Below, piece after piece: positions 1 through 8,947 of a stretch of DNA of 64,000 nt. Position 1 is the first letter of the stretch, and each line of letters starts with the position of its first letter. The translations under genes were made by a program, and so were the position numbers. Source of the stretch: Pseudarthrobacter polychromogenes (GTDB lineage Bacteria > Actinomycetota > Actinomycetes > Actinomycetales > Micrococcaceae); NCBI RefSeq assembly GCF_014644495.1, contig NZ_BMKU01000003.1, positions 1-64,000 of the forward strand, written 5' to 3'. The notes below the pieces were generated by a model that saw only the letters and a program-made list of their open reading frames with translations, did no database searches and was not told the origin of the DNA.

Positions 1-3000
1 TCTTTGGAGTACATGGAGGTCACTCTTGTTGACGCGCTGGGGCGTCAGCATTACCTGTCTGGCGGTGGGGGCTTCTCGGGAACCTTGTCGACCACTGTTG
101 ATGATTGGTGGGCCCCGGGGGCGGTTGAGATTGACCGCATTCTTGTTAAGAATGCGACTTCGAGTGTTTATTACGATGCGGACGGCGGTGTTCATCCGAA
201 TCCTCCGGGGATGGAGGCTCCCCGTCCGTTCAGCCTAGATGTTCAAGCAACACGGTTCGCAGTTGAAGCTTGGAGGACTACGCCAAAGGGCGTGACATTC
301 GCTGACGAGGATGGCACTGCTGAGGATACGTTCACGGTTCCGGTCTCTGAAGGTGTTGAGTATCTGGTCGGTGACACGGTGACTGCTGCTGGGACGTATC
401 CAGGGTCGGGGACAGTGAGCGTGACGGCCCGCGCTGTGACGGATTACGTGCTCGCGCCAGGCGCGTCGGCTGAGTGGTCGCACTCATTCAAGGAGACGCC
501 GTATCAGGTGATTCCTGCCGTGGTCGTCTTCACGGACGAGGATGGCACTGTTAGGGACACGTTCACGGTTCCGGTCTCTGAAGGTGTTGAGTATCTGGTC
601 GGGGACAAGTTGACCGCGGCCGGAACGTATCCAGGCTCGGGGACAATCGCAGTGACCGCCCGGGCGAAGACGGATTACGTGCTGGCTCCGGGTGCGTCGG
701 CTGAGTGGTCGCACTCATTCAAGGAGACGCCGTATCAGGTGATTCCTGCCGTGGTCGTCTTCACGGACGAGGATGGCACTGTTAGGGACACGTTCACGGT
801 TCCGGTCTCTGAAGGTGTTGAGTATCTGGTCGGGGACAAGTTGACCGCGGCCGGAACGTATCCAGGCTCGGGGACAATCGCAGTGACCGCCCGGGCGAAG
901 ACGGATTACGTGCTGGCTCCGGGTGCGGCGGCTGAGTGGTCGCACTCATTCAAGGAGACGCCGTATCAGGTAACGCCGGACGCCGTGTCGTTCACTGAGA
1001 AGGACGGCACTGCTGGGGACACGTTCACGATTCCGGTCACTGAGGGTGTTGAGTATTTGGTCGGGGACAAGGTGATGGTTGCCGGGACGTATCCGGGGTC
1101 GGGGACAATCGCAGTGATCGCCCATGCCAAGGCTGACTATGTCCTCGCTGAAGGCGCGTCGGCTGAGTGGTCGCACGAGTTCAAGGCGACCCCGTATCCG
1201 GTGACTCCTGCCGCGGTCGTCTTCATGGACGAGGACGGCACTGCTGGGGATAAGTTCACGGTTCCTGTCACTGAGGGTGTTGAGTACCTGGTCGGCGACA
1301 AGGTGACTGCTGCCGGGACGTATCCGGGGTCGGGGACAATCGCAGTGATCGCCCGTGCCAAGGCTGACTATGTCCTCGCTGAAGGCGCGTCGGCTGAGTG
1401 GTCGCATGAGTTCAAGGCGACCCCGTATGCGGTGACGCCTGCAGCCGTGGTCTTCACGGATGAGGATGGCACCGCGAAGGATACGTACACCGTTCCGGCG
1501 ACGGAGGGTGTGGAGTATGTGGTCGGTGACGAGGTCACTGCCGCTGGCACCTACCCGGGATCCGGGAAGGTCGTAGTGCGAGCTCGTGCTTTGGACGACT
1601 ATGTCCTGGCTGAGGGTGCGGCTGCTGAGTGGTCGCACGAGTTCAAGGTGACCCCGTATGCGGTGACGCCTGCAGCCGTGGTCTTCACGGATGAGGATGG
1701 CACCGCGAAGGATACGTACACCGTTCCGGCGACCGAAGGCGTGGAGTACGTGGTCGGTGACAACGCCACTGCCGCTGGCACGTACCCGGGTACAGGGACC
1801 GTGCAGGTCACAGCGCGTGCCTTGGCTGATTTCGTCCTGGCTCAGGGTGCTGCCGCCGAGTGGTCGCACGAGTTCAAGGTAACCCCGCATAAGGTGACAG
1901 CTGCCGGCGTCGTGTTTAGCGATCTGGACGGAACGAAGGATGACAGCTTCACCGTCCCGGTGTCTGAAGGGGTGGAATATCTTGTGGGCGGCGAGGTGAC
2001 TGCTCCCGGAGCGTACCGCGGGTCCGGGACGGTCACTGTGACGGCCCGCGCTGTGACGGATTACGTGCTCGCGCCAGGCGCGGCGGCTGAGTGGTCGCAT
2101 GAGTTCAAGGCGACGCCGTACCAGGTGACACCTGCCGCCGTGATCTTCACGGATGAGGACGGCACTGCGCAGGATACGTACACGGTTCCGGCGACGGAGG
2201 GTGTGGAGTACCTGGTTGGGGACAAGTCCACTGCCGCCGGAACCTATCCGGGGTCGGGGACAGTGACTGTGACGGCTCGGGCGAAGACGGATTACGTGCT
2301 GGCTCCGGGCGCGTCGGCTGAGTGGTCGCGCGAGTTCAAAGCAACGCCGTACCAGGTGACACCTGCCGCCGTCATCTTCAGTGATAAGGACGGCACTGCG
2401 CAGGATACGTACACGGTTCCGGTCACTGAAGGCGTTGAGTACCTGGTTGGGGACAAGGTGACTGCCGCCGGAACCTATCCGGGGTCGGGGACAGTGACTG
2501 TGACGGCTCGGGCGAAGACGGATTACGTGCTGGCTCCGGGCGCGTCGGCTGAGTGGTCGCGCGAGTTCAAAGCAACGCCGTACCAGGTGACACCTGCCGC
2601 CGTCATCTTCAGTGATAAGGACGGCACTACGCAGGATACGTACACGGTTCCGGTCACTGAAGGCGTTGAGTACCTGGTTGGGGACAAGGTGACTGCCGCC
2701 GGAACCTATCCGGGGTCGGGGACAGTGACTGTGACGGCTCGGGCGAAGACGGATTACGTGCTGGCTCCGGGCGCGTCGGCTGAGTGGTCGCACGAGTTCA
2801 AAGCGACTCCGTTTCCGGTAACACCGGCCGCCGTGGTGTTCATGGACAAGGACGGCACCGCCGAGGACACGTTCACGGTTCCGGTCACTGAGGGTGTGGA
2901 GTACCTGGTTGGGGACAAGTCCACTGCCGCCGGAACCTATCCGGGGTCGGGGACAGTGACTGTGACGGCTCGGGCGAAGACGGATTACGTGCTGGCTCCG

Positions 3001-4107
3001 GGCGCGTCGGCTGAGTGGTCGCACGAGTTCAAAGCGACTCCGTTTCCGGTAACACCGGCCGCCGTGGTGTTCATGGACAAGGACAGCACCGCCGAGGACA
3101 CGTTCACGGTTCCGGTGACTGAGGGTGTTGAGTACCTGGTTGGGGACAAGGTGACTGCCGCCGGAACCTATCCGGGGTCGGGGACAGTGACTGTGACGGC
3201 TCGGGCGAAGACGGATTACGTGCTGGCCCCAGGCGCCTCCGCGGAGTGGTTGCACGAATTCAAAGCGACTCCGTATCCGGTAGATCCTGCCGCCGTCGTG
3301 TTCACGGACCAGGATGGGACGAAGGATGACACCTTCACGGTTCCGGTCACTGAGGGTGTTGAGTACCTGGTCGGGGACAAGGTGACCGCCGCCGGCACCT
3401 ATCCGGGCACGGGGACAATCGCAGTGACCGCCCGTGCCAAGACTGACTATGTCCTCGCTGAAGGCGCCGTGACGGAGTGGAGTTACACGTTCAAGACCAC
3501 GTCTGCAGCCTACGTCCCGCCGGCCGTTTCGCCTTTTGTAGATGTGTCCACGGGACAGCAGTTCTACAGGGAGATGGCGTGGCTGGCTGAGCGAAAGATC
3601 TCGACTGGCTGGGACGAGGGCAACGGGGTCCGGGCGTACCGTCCGCTGCAGGCGATTAATCGTGATGCGATGGCCGCGTTCCTGTACCGGATGGCTGGCT
3701 CGCCCGAGTACGCCGCGCCGGCCGTTTCGCCTTTCGAGGATGTGTCCACCGGACAGCAGTTCTACAAGGAGATGGCGTGGCTGGCTGAGCAAAAGATCTC
3801 GACCGGCTGGGATGAAGGTAACGGCGTCAGGACGTACCGTCCCTTGCAGGCGATAAACCGTGATGCGATGGCCGCGTTCCTGTACCGGATGGCTGGCTCG
3901 CCTGAGTACGCCGTTCCTGCCGTGTCGCCGTTCGCGGACGTGTCCACCGGACAGCAGTTCTACAAGGAGATGGCGTGGCTGGCTGAGCAAAAAATCTCAA
4001 CTGGCTGGGACGAGGGTAACAGCGTCCGGACGTATCGGCCCTTGCAGGCGATTAATCGGGACGCGATGGCGGCCTTCCTGTTCCGCTTGGACGGACTTAC
4101 CGCCTAA
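1..4107 (+). CDS. Giant repeat protein with 14 x 77-aa repeats and three C-terminal SLH domains (5' partial)
   Basis: The frame is open from the first base, so the true start and signal peptide lie outside the window. About 95 residues of unassigned sequence are followed by 14 tandem 77-residue repeats. Each repeat has the pattern F-x-D-x-DGT-x-x-D-T-[FY]-TVP, then GVEYLVGD, GTYPGSGT, DYVLAPGA and EWSHEFK. After a short linker come three SLH domains (from about residue 1173), each beginning SPF-x-DVSTGQQFYKEMAWLA and ending INRDAMAAFLYR. SLH domains bind secondary cell-wall polymer, so the protein should be displayed outside the cell with the repeats as a stalk; the repeat's own function is unknown to me. 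The classical SLH 'TRAE' signature is replaced by 'NRDA'. A terminator follows. The surface-anchoring role is inferred from family knowledge. Confidence 0.9.
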   Translation, partial: SLEYMEVTLVDALGRQHYLSGGGGFSGTLSTTVDDWWAPGAVEIDRILVKNATSSVYYDADGGVHPNPPGMEAPRPFSLDVQATRFAVEAWRTTPKGVTFADEDGTAEDTFTVPVSEGVEYLVGDTVTAAGTYPGSGTVSVTARAVTDYVLAPGASAEWSHSFKETPYQVIPAVVVFTDEDGTVRDTFTVPVSEGVEYLVGDKLTAAGTYPGSGTIAVTARAKTDYVLAPGASAEWSHSFKETPYQVIPAVVVFTDEDGTVRDTFTVPVSEGVEYLVGDKLTAAGTYPGSGTIAVTARAKTDYVLAPGAAAEWSHSFKETPYQVTPDAVSFTEKDGTAGDTFTIPVTEGVEYLVGDKVMVAGTYPGSGTIAVIAHAKADYVLAEGASAEWSHEFKATPYPVTPAAVVFMDEDGTAGDKFTVPVTEGVEYLVGDKVTAAGTYPGSGTIAVIARAKADYVLAEGASAEWSHEFKATPYAVTPAAVVFTDEDGTAKDTYTVPATEGVEYVVGDEVTAAGTYPGSGKVVVRARALDDYVLAEGAAAEWSHEFKVTPYAVTPAAVVFTDEDGTAKDTYTVPATEGVEYVVGDNATAAGTYPGTGTVQVTARALADFVLAQGAAAEWSHEFKVTPHKVTAAGVVFSDLDGTKDDSFTVPVSEGVEYLVGGEVTAPGAYRGSGTVTVTARAVTDYVLAPGAAAEWSHEFKATPYQVTPAAVIFTDEDGTAQDTYTVPATEGVEYLVGDKSTAAGTYPGSGTVTVTARAKTDYVLAPGASAEWSREFKATPYQVTPAAVIFSDKDGTAQDTYTVPVTEGVEYLVGDKVTAAGTYPGSGTVTVTARAKTDYVLAPGASAEWSREFKATPYQVTPAAVIFSDKDGTTQDTYTVPVTEGVEYLVGDKVTAAGTYPGSGTVTVTARAKTDYVLAPGASAEWSHEFKATPFPVTPAAVVFMDKDGTAEDTFTVPVTEGVEYLVGDKSTAAGTYPGSGTVTVTARAKTDYVLAPGASAEWSHEFKATPFPVTPAAVVFMDKDSTAEDTFTVPVTEGVEYLVGDKVTAAGTYPGSGTVTVTARAKTDYVLAPGASAEWLHEFKATPYPVDPAAVVFTDQDGTKDDTFTVPVTEGVEYLVGDKVTAAGTYPGTGTIAVTARAKTDYVLAEGAVTEWSYTFKTTSAAYVPPAVSPFVDVSTGQQFYREMAWLAERKISTGWDEGNGVRAYRPLQAINRDAMAAFLYRMAGSPEYAAPAVSPFEDVSTGQQFYKEMAWLAEQKISTGWDEGNGVRTYRPLQAINRDAMAAFLYRMAGSPEYAVPAVSPFADVSTGQQFYKEMAWLAEQKISTGWDEGNSVRTYRPLQAINRDAMAAFLFRLDGLTA
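292..3525 (+). repeat. Tandem array of 14 in-frame 231-bp repeats
   Basis: Fourteen consecutive 231-bp units encode the 77-residue module of the SLH protein. Units 2 and 3 match at every base I compared except one (gcgtcg versus gcggcg), and units 9-13 are also very close. Units 6-8 are more diverged (for example EYVVGDE and GGEVTAPG). The pattern suggests repeated recent duplication within the array. Copy number is likely to vary between strains, and short-read assemblies may collapse it. Confidence 0.93.
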
Positions 4108-4130
4108 TCCAGTGAGGCATCCGATCTAGG

Positions 4131-4159
4131 GGCCCCGGCACGAAAGTGCCGGGGCCTTT
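4131..4159 (+). terminator. Intrinsic terminator after the giant SLH gene
   Basis: An 11-bp perfect stem, GGCCCCGGCAC / GTGCCGGGGCC, with a GAAA tetraloop is followed by TTT. It lies 24 bp after the stop codon. Confidence 0.9.
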
Positions 4160-4200
4160 CGCGTCCATAACGCCTGTACCCCAAGCTGAAAGGTGAGCAG

Positions 4201-4230
4201 TACGACGGCGGCCGTATGCCGCCGTCGTAC
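4201..4230. repeat. Dispersed palindrome, copy 1
   Basis: A near-perfect 30-bp palindrome, TACGACGGCGGC...GCCGCCGTCGTAC, is preceded by AGGTGAGCAG and followed by GCCTTTC. It is one of seven related copies, all between genes in the first 21 kb. It lies between the terminator and the next gene, so here it is not the only terminator. Confidence 0.85.
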
Positions 4231-4482
4231 GCCTTTCTCTTGAGCCTGGCTGGGGCAGCGCTTTTTGGCCGAGTTCGTTGAAGCCAAAAGACCTAAAAAA
4301 TGCTCCCTGAATTGCTTCCCGCGATCTACACTTTGCCGGCATCCGGTGACCCATTTTGTTTCACATCCAGAATTTGTGAGCAATGCGATACGATTCGCCT
4401 ATTGCGCGTAGCGCCCGGCCAGAGTGCGGTGATTGCACGCTCGCCGCTATCCAGCGTTCACTTTTCTATCTTGGGGGAAACT

Positions 4483-6033
4483 ATGCTTCGGACTTGGGCC
4501 TTTCACGCCCTCACGCGGGTCCTGCCGGCACTAATTCTGGCCGTGACGATGTCCCTGTTTGGCGCTCCTGCACAAGCAGAAGCGGAAGGGACAGGTTCCA
4601 TTAGTGGCACCGTCACCACCAGTGCCGGTATCAGCGTCGATTGGCTTCCTGTGACGGTAATTGGTGCCGCTGATGGCGAGCACTGGGGCTGGACCCGAAC
4701 GGCGGCCGATGGTTCCTATAAGGTCACCGGATTGCCGGCAGGCTCCTACGTGGTCCGGGTCAGCGGCGTCAGCAGCGGCGGGCATGACACCTGGTATGGC
4801 GGAATTACACGCGAACTCGCTACACCCGTGCAATTAGCTTCAGCCCAGGATGCTATTGGGATAGACATCGAACTCCCCCTAGGCGGAACAATCTCCGGAA
4901 AGGTGACCGTCCCGGGAGGATTCACTTTCGATAAGATCACCGTGCACAGTTACCGGCTGGAATCCAACCAAAACGGCCCCTTCGCATGGGTGGACGCCCA
5001 GGGTAATTACCTGATAAAGGGATTGGCCCCAGGAACCTACACCCTCTACTTTTATCCCCAAAATCCCGACCTTCAACCCGTCGACTACGGCCGGGAACCG
5101 TCGAAGCTGCCCACACCGTTTACGATATCCGGACCCGAAGCAGTGACAGGCATTGACGCATATCTTCCCAAAGCGTCTGTGATTGAAGGGACACTGACAC
5201 TGCCTGAAGGCGCCACCATGGATGGCGTGCGCGTCACGGCAAGAAGCCTGGACAACAACCTGGTGGGTCACGGCACGGTGGGACCGGGCTCTTCGTACCG
5301 CATCACCGCTCTGCTCCCGGGCAGCTACCGGATCAAAGTATCCGCAGGAGCCAGCGGCATGGTTGATCAGTGGTTCACAGACGGGAGCTCGGCAGGCTCC
5401 GCCACCAGCGTTTCTGTCGGGTCAGAGGAAACAACCCGCGGCATCAACATGTCCTTGAAAGTAGCGCCGGCTTTTTCTGATGTCGCCGACGGTCTCCAGT
5501 TCTCTGAAGACATACGGTGGCTGGCAGCGCGGGGAGTGACTGAAGGTTTTCCGGACAATACCTACAAGCCCCTGGAAACCATTCACCGCGACGCGATGGC
5601 AGCTTTCCTGTACAGGGCAGCCGGCAGGCCGGAGTTTGTGCCTCCGGCCCAGTCACCTTTCCACGATGTGACCCCTAATACGGCGTTCTACAAGGAAATC
5701 ACTTGGTTCCATGCGGCAGGTATCACCAGGGGTTACGACGACGGCACCTTCCGTCCCCAGAACGCGGTGAACCGGGACGCGATGGCGGCCTTCCTTCGTA
5801 GGTACAGCAACAACGTTTCCTGTATCCGGCCCAGGGAAGAAGTACCGGTCTTCACGGATAATCCTGCCACCGCGCAATTTGCTGAGGACATCGCCTGGAT
5901 GTCCTGCTTCGGCATCTCCACAGGGTTCCCGGACGGAACCTACCGGCCCACTGAGCCGGTGCGACGGGACGCAATGGCGGCATTCCTTAAGCGCTGGTCG
6001 GAGAAGGCCGTACATGCATCGGGACTGAGCTAG
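4483..6033 (+). CDS. Secreted protein with CnaB-like/carboxypeptidase-regulatory domains and three SLH domains
   Basis: The ATG at 4483 is chosen because GGGGGAA precedes it and a signal peptide follows (basic start, hydrophobic core, AQA cleavage region near residue 31). The mature part has three beta-sandwich repeats of the carboxypeptidase-regulatory/CnaB type. These start GSISGTVTT, GTISGKVTV and VIEGTLTLP and contain typical 'G-x-Y-x-(V/I)-x-GL-x-PG-x-Y' turns. Three SLH domains follow (AFSDV, SPFHDV and PVFTD starts, each with RDAMAAFL). The protein is probably exported and held non-covalently at the wall. It lies 375 bp after the giant SLH gene, behind a terminator, so it is probably transcribed separately. 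Its SLH domains are more diverged than those of the giant protein. The ligand of the beta-sandwich part is unknown. Confidence 0.88.
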   Translation: MLRTWAFHALTRVLPALILAVTMSLFGAPAQAEAEGTGSISGTVTTSAGISVDWLPVTVIGAADGEHWGWTRTAADGSYKVTGLPAGSYVVRVSGVSSGGHDTWYGGITRELATPVQLASAQDAIGIDIELPLGGTISGKVTVPGGFTFDKITVHSYRLESNQNGPFAWVDAQGNYLIKGLAPGTYTLYFYPQNPDLQPVDYGREPSKLPTPFTISGPEAVTGIDAYLPKASVIEGTLTLPEGATMDGVRVTARSLDNNLVGHGTVGPGSSYRITALLPGSYRIKVSAGASGMVDQWFTDGSSAGSATSVSVGSEETTRGINMSLKVAPAFSDVADGLQFSEDIRWLAARGVTEGFPDNTYKPLETIHRDAMAAFLYRAAGRPEFVPPAQSPFHDVTPNTAFYKEITWFHAAGITRGYDDGTFRPQNAVNRDAMAAFLRRYSNNVSCIRPREEVPVFTDNPATAQFAEDIAWMSCFGISTGFPDGTYRPTEPVRRDAMAAFLKRWSEKAVHASGLS

Positions 6034-6120
6034 GCGCGAAAGGATGGGACGCAGCCCCGGTCTCCGGGCTGCGGAACTCGAAGCGGCCGCTCCTGACTGC
6101 GCCTCGCCCCTCGTCCGGAG

Positions 6121-6177
6121 TTTTTGTCCAGATATGCAGGCTTCCGACCACAGAAAGCCTGCGTATCTGGACAAAAA
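6121..6177. terminator. Long bidirectional hairpin between convergent genes
   Basis: A 23-bp stem (TTTTTGTCCAGATA..GCAGGCTT on the left, AAGCCTGC..TATCTGGACAAAAA on the right) has a single G-U type mismatch and a loop of about 11 nt. A-tracts and T-tracts at the two ends suit termination in both directions. A second, shorter GC hairpin (GCAGCCC...GGGCTGC) lies at 6051-6072. Confidence 0.85.
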
Positions 6178-6205
6178 TTCACGCTGGTAAGCGGAAGGTG
6201 ACCAG

Positions 6206-6235
6206 TACGATGGCGGCCGCGCGCCGCCGTCGTAC
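6206..6235. repeat. Dispersed palindrome, copy 2
   Basis: TACGATGGCGGCC-GCGC-GCCGCCGTCGTAC is preceded by AAGGTGACCAG. One arm has a T for C change. It lies between convergent genes, just after the long hairpin. Confidence 0.85.
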
Positions 6236-6252
6236 GCGTGAGACAAGCCTTG

Positions 6253-6786
6253 TCAGCCTGGCTGGCCCCCGGCTCCTACTGCCGAGCAGAACACGGAGAC
6301 GGATTGGACACTCACGGTGTACTCCCTGCCGTCTTTCAGCTTGATGTCCACTTGGCCGCCTCCGCTGATAAAGCCTCGGTGATTTCGGCCCAGGTAGCGG
6401 TAGCCGTATCCTCCGCTTGGAAAATAGGAATCAGTCACTGAGGCAATGTCCTGCAGCGGAAAGTGTGCCCGAATTCCGGATGTTGAGAGGGTGACCTGGG
6501 CAGGCCCCACCTTGGCAGTTGTCCTGAGCCATCTGGGACCCCAAAAGACCAATAAGGCACCCAGAGCTGCCGTCATGGCCGCGGCGAGGTACACCCATGA
6601 TCCTCCCGCGCCTGCCGCCGGCGGCTCCGGGGTTAGCAGGCAACCCAGCAGCGCGGAGCCCAGCGCCAGGATCCCGGCGCCCCGGATGATCACCTTCGCA
6701 GTGGAGTCCGCTTCGACAACCGAGATGTAGGGCTGGTGCGGCGGTGATGTGTTGCTGTCCCCTTGGCCAGCGTCATGACGAGTCAT
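6253..6786 (-). CDS. Membrane protein with two helices and a PH-like C-terminal domain
   Basis: The ATG at 6786 follows AGGGGGAA. The 177-residue protein has a polar N-terminus (about 45 residues), two hydrophobic segments (IIRGAGILALGSALLGCLL and VYLAAAMTAALGALLVFW), and a soluble tail. The tail pattern 'V-x-LSTSGIRAHFPLQDIASV...GGGQVDIKLKDGREYTVSV' resembles bacterial PH-like domains of small actinobacterial membrane proteins. No enzymatic motif is visible. It faces the SLH gene tail to tail and stands alone. The PH-like assignment rests on fold style and is tentative. Confidence 0.65.
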   Translation of the reverse strand: MTRHDAGQGDSNTSPPHQPYISVVEADSTAKVIIRGAGILALGSALLGCLLTPEPPAAGAGGSWVYLAAAMTAALGALLVFWGPRWLRTTAKVGPAQVTLSTSGIRAHFPLQDIASVTDSYFPSGGYGYRYLGRNHRGFISGGGQVDIKLKDGREYTVSVQSVSVFCSAVGAGGQPG

Positions 6787-6993
6787 GGACCGTTCCCCCT
6801 TTAGCGTGGCGGCTACTGACAAGGCCGGCTGCGCTCCCTGTCCCAATCTAAACGCATTGACCTCCCGCCCTTAACCCGAGGGGCAGGAAGGAAGCTGCCG
6901 TCGCCCGTGCCCGGCCTCCCGGGAACTCCAAGCAGTGCTGGGTACAATCGACCACTAAACGAACACTGCTTTTGCCGGAGGTACGGAGAAACA

Positions 6994-7809
6994 ATGCAGG
7001 AATGGCTCGAAGTCGGCGCTGACAACTATGTGCTGGTCACCGAAGGATCGCTGCTCAACACCGGGCTGGTGGTGGGGTCCGAGCGGGCCATGGTGATCGA
7101 TACCGGCTGCGGGCCCCGGCAGGGGCGGGAGATCCTGGACGCCGTGCGGGAAAAAACCCAGCTGCCGCTCGTGGTGGTGAACACCCACGCCCATTACGAC
7201 CACTTCTTCGGCAACGCGGTGTTCGCCGAAGCCGGCGTCACCGAGTTCTGGGCGCACCAGAACTGCGCCACCGAAATCGAGGAGCGCGGGGACCTTCAGC
7301 GCCGCTTCGTGGGGACGTTGGAACCGGAAATGTCCGTAGGCGAAGGCCAGAACGTGGAACTCGTAGTCCCCAACGCAATCGTCAAAGACCAGCCTGTGCT
7401 GGTGGACCTGGGCGGGATGACCGCCACCCTGTTCTACCTGGGCCGCGGCCACACCGACGGCGACCTGGTGGTGGGCACCCCCACCACCCTGTTCGTTGGC
7501 GATCTCGTGGAGCAGGGCGCCCACCCGTCCTTCGAGGACTCCTACCCTGAGGAGTGGGCGGATGCGCTCCGGCACATCTCAGCGCTGCGCCACCGCTACG
7601 AGTTCCTGATCCCCGGGCACGGCAAGCCCTGCAGCGACGAGTTCGTCAAGACCATGGCGAACACACTGAGCACCGCGGTCCGCCAGGCACGCCAGTCCAT
7701 CCGGGACACCCCGGACGATGCCACCAAGGCCATCCCCGTCCTGCCGTACGGGCCGGAACAGTCCCGCTGGTTCATCAAGCGGCTGCAGGAGACCCGCCGG
7801 GAGCAGTAG
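6994..7809 (+). CDS. Metallo-beta-lactamase fold hydrolase
   Basis: The ATG at 6994 follows GGTACGGAGA. The 271-residue protein has the metal-binding motif THAHYDH, then downstream metal ligands in RGHTDGDLVV, GDLVEQGAHPS and PGHGKPC. These are typical of the glyoxalase II-like branch of the fold. The reaction is probably hydrolysis of an ester or thioester; the substrate cannot be read from sequence. It is a single gene next to the GAF-ANTAR gene, with which it converges (14-bp gap). Confidence 0.87.
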   Translation: MQEWLEVGADNYVLVTEGSLLNTGLVVGSERAMVIDTGCGPRQGREILDAVREKTQLPLVVVNTHAHYDHFFGNAVFAEAGVTEFWAHQNCATEIEERGDLQRRFVGTLEPEMSVGEGQNVELVVPNAIVKDQPVLVDLGGMTATLFYLGRGHTDGDLVVGTPTTLFVGDLVEQGAHPSFEDSYPEEWADALRHISALRHRYEFLIPGHGKPCSDEFVKTMANTLSTAVRQARQSIRDTPDDATKAIPVLPYGPEQSRWFIKRLQETRREQ

Positions 7810-7823
7810 CCGGGGACGTGCGC

Positions 7824-8561
7824 TCAATCATCGAAGTGCGTGCGCACGTTGCGGCTCCCCGAGACGCCTGCCACCACTTCCTCGGCAACCGCAGCCAGTT
7901 TCTGGTTGCGGTTGCTGGACACCGCCATGAGGATCTTCATGGCCTCATCCTGCGTGCACCGGTTCTGTCCCATGATGATGCCCGCGGCCAGGTCAATGAC
8001 GGTCCGCTTTTCCATGGCAGCCCGCAGGTCATTGGTCAGCTCGTCCTTGGCCGCCATCCTCACCGCCAGAGCCATCGCGTGGCCCGCCGATTCAGCGAAG
8101 ACTGTGGCCCGGGGGACCATCCGTTCGGTGATGGGGCCGGCGGGGGAGGCAAAAAAGTTCAGCGCCGCCGCCGCGTTTTCTCCGGGATCCAGCGGAACAC
8201 CCAGGCAGCTGCCGCATCCGGCCGCCGCCAGCGCCTTGCTGTACGTGGGCCAGCGGGAGTCGGTGGAGACGTCCGCCAGCAGCACCGGCCTGCCGATCCG
8301 CAAGGCCTCAATACACGGCCCGCCGCCAACAGCCTGCTCAATCTCGTCCAGGCGAACGGCAAGCTCGCTGCTGCCTGCGATGGTGACCGGGCGTTTCTGC
8401 CTGAGCAAGGTGACCGCACACTCAACGCTTGCGCCCGCCGCTTCCGTCATCACCCCGGACGCGAGGCGGGTCAGGCCGTCCAGGAAACTCTTGAGGTCCC
8501 CAACCCCGGACAGGAGCCCCTGGAGCTGATCGTAATCGCTCTGAACTTGGTTGAAGGCCAT
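7824..8561 (-). CDS. GAF-ANTAR regulator
   Basis: The 245-residue protein has a GAF sensor domain (about residues 20-165, including the GGGPCIEALRIGRPVLLAD signature of actinobacterial GAF-ANTAR proteins). A C-terminal ANTAR RNA-binding domain follows (about 175-235, with DLAAGIIMGQNRCTQDEAM and the AEEVV tail). ANTAR domains bind paired hexaloop hairpins and prevent transcription termination; the RNA targets here are not known. It is one of three ANTAR proteins in 25 kb. Its promoter region is shared with the divergent 45-residue peptide gene. Confidence 0.88.
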   Translation of the reverse strand: MAFNQVQSDYDQLQGLLSGVGDLKSFLDGLTRLASGVMTEAAGASVECAVTLLRQKRPVTIAGSSELAVRLDEIEQAVGGGPCIEALRIGRPVLLADVSTDSRWPTYSKALAAAGCGSCLGVPLDPGENAAAALNFFASPAGPITERMVPRATVFAESAGHAMALAVRMAAKDELTNDLRAAMEKRTVIDLAAGIIMGQNRCTQDEAMKILMAVSSNRNQKLAAVAEEVVAGVSGSRNVRTHFDD

Positions 8562-8658
8562 GGGAACACCATAGGAATCTGGCCACCTGGAAGCAATGAG
8601 TGCTGCTGCACTGGATAGGGTGTGTAAGCGGCGCCCCAGTGGTGGGGATTAGTAAAAC

Positions 8659-8673
8659 GAGTAGCGATTACTC
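8659..8673 (+). promoter_or_regulatory. GAGTA-N5-TACTC regulatory site upstream of a leaderless promoter
   Basis: The inverted repeat GAGTA-GCGAT-TACTC is followed 24 nt later by the -10-like TAGGTT (8698-8703), then 6 nt to the ATG of the small peptide at 8710. No good -35 box is visible between them, which fits an activator-dependent promoter. Three further sites with the same layout lie at 14181, 29589 and 32643. Confidence 0.7.
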
Positions 8674-8709
8674 GGGCCCTCAGCTCCTGCTGCTGCCTAG
8701 GTTCGATGC

Positions 8710-8847
8710 ATGGCAGAAGTTATCAACCGCAAGCACGGCCGCCGCAGGATGGCCAAGGAACCCAAACGCGGCATCCAGCCGTACGTGATCGTCAACGTTG
8801 TCCTGGCGGTTGGCCTGGCCATCGCCGCGTTCGCCCTGACTCGGTAG
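8710..8847 (+). CDS. 45-aa basic single-pass membrane peptide (sibling of 14231)
   Basis: It starts MAEVINRKHGRRRMAKEPKR and ends with one hydrophobic helix (VIVNVVLAVGLAIAAFALTR). The second copy at 14231 has the same length, the same NRKHGRRR block and the same AAFALTR end, so both are real genes rather than chance reading frames. A -10-like TAGGTT ends 6 nt before the ATG, which predicts a leaderless mRNA. Function is unknown. The cytoplasmic basic head and single helix suggest a small membrane-associated modulator. Confidence 0.75.
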   Translation: MAEVINRKHGRRRMAKEPKRGIQPYVIVNVVLAVGLAIAAFALTR

Positions 8848-8947
8848 GCGGAGCGGGGCTTTGGGCCCATCTTTTGGCAGCGCCGGAGTGGCAGGATAAC
8901 CCCCAGGTGGGCGGTACTGCGGCCGTCCTCCCGGGAGGCAGGAATTG

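Noticed and set aside
292..3525. CRISPR-like regular repetition
   Set aside because: Units are coding and contiguous without spacers; the same applies to the 32-bp array at 62448.
946..3990. Very long antisense reading frame (over 1000 codons) under the repeat gene
   Set aside because: It exists only because one 231-bp unit is stop-free on the other strand and is repeated. Its Arg/His-rich product resembles no protein.
8659..8673. The GAGTA-N5-TACTC site at 8659 also driving the divergent GAF-ANTAR gene at 7824
   Set aside because: On the minus side no -10-like hexamer lies 22-25 nt from the motif, unlike the other cases.
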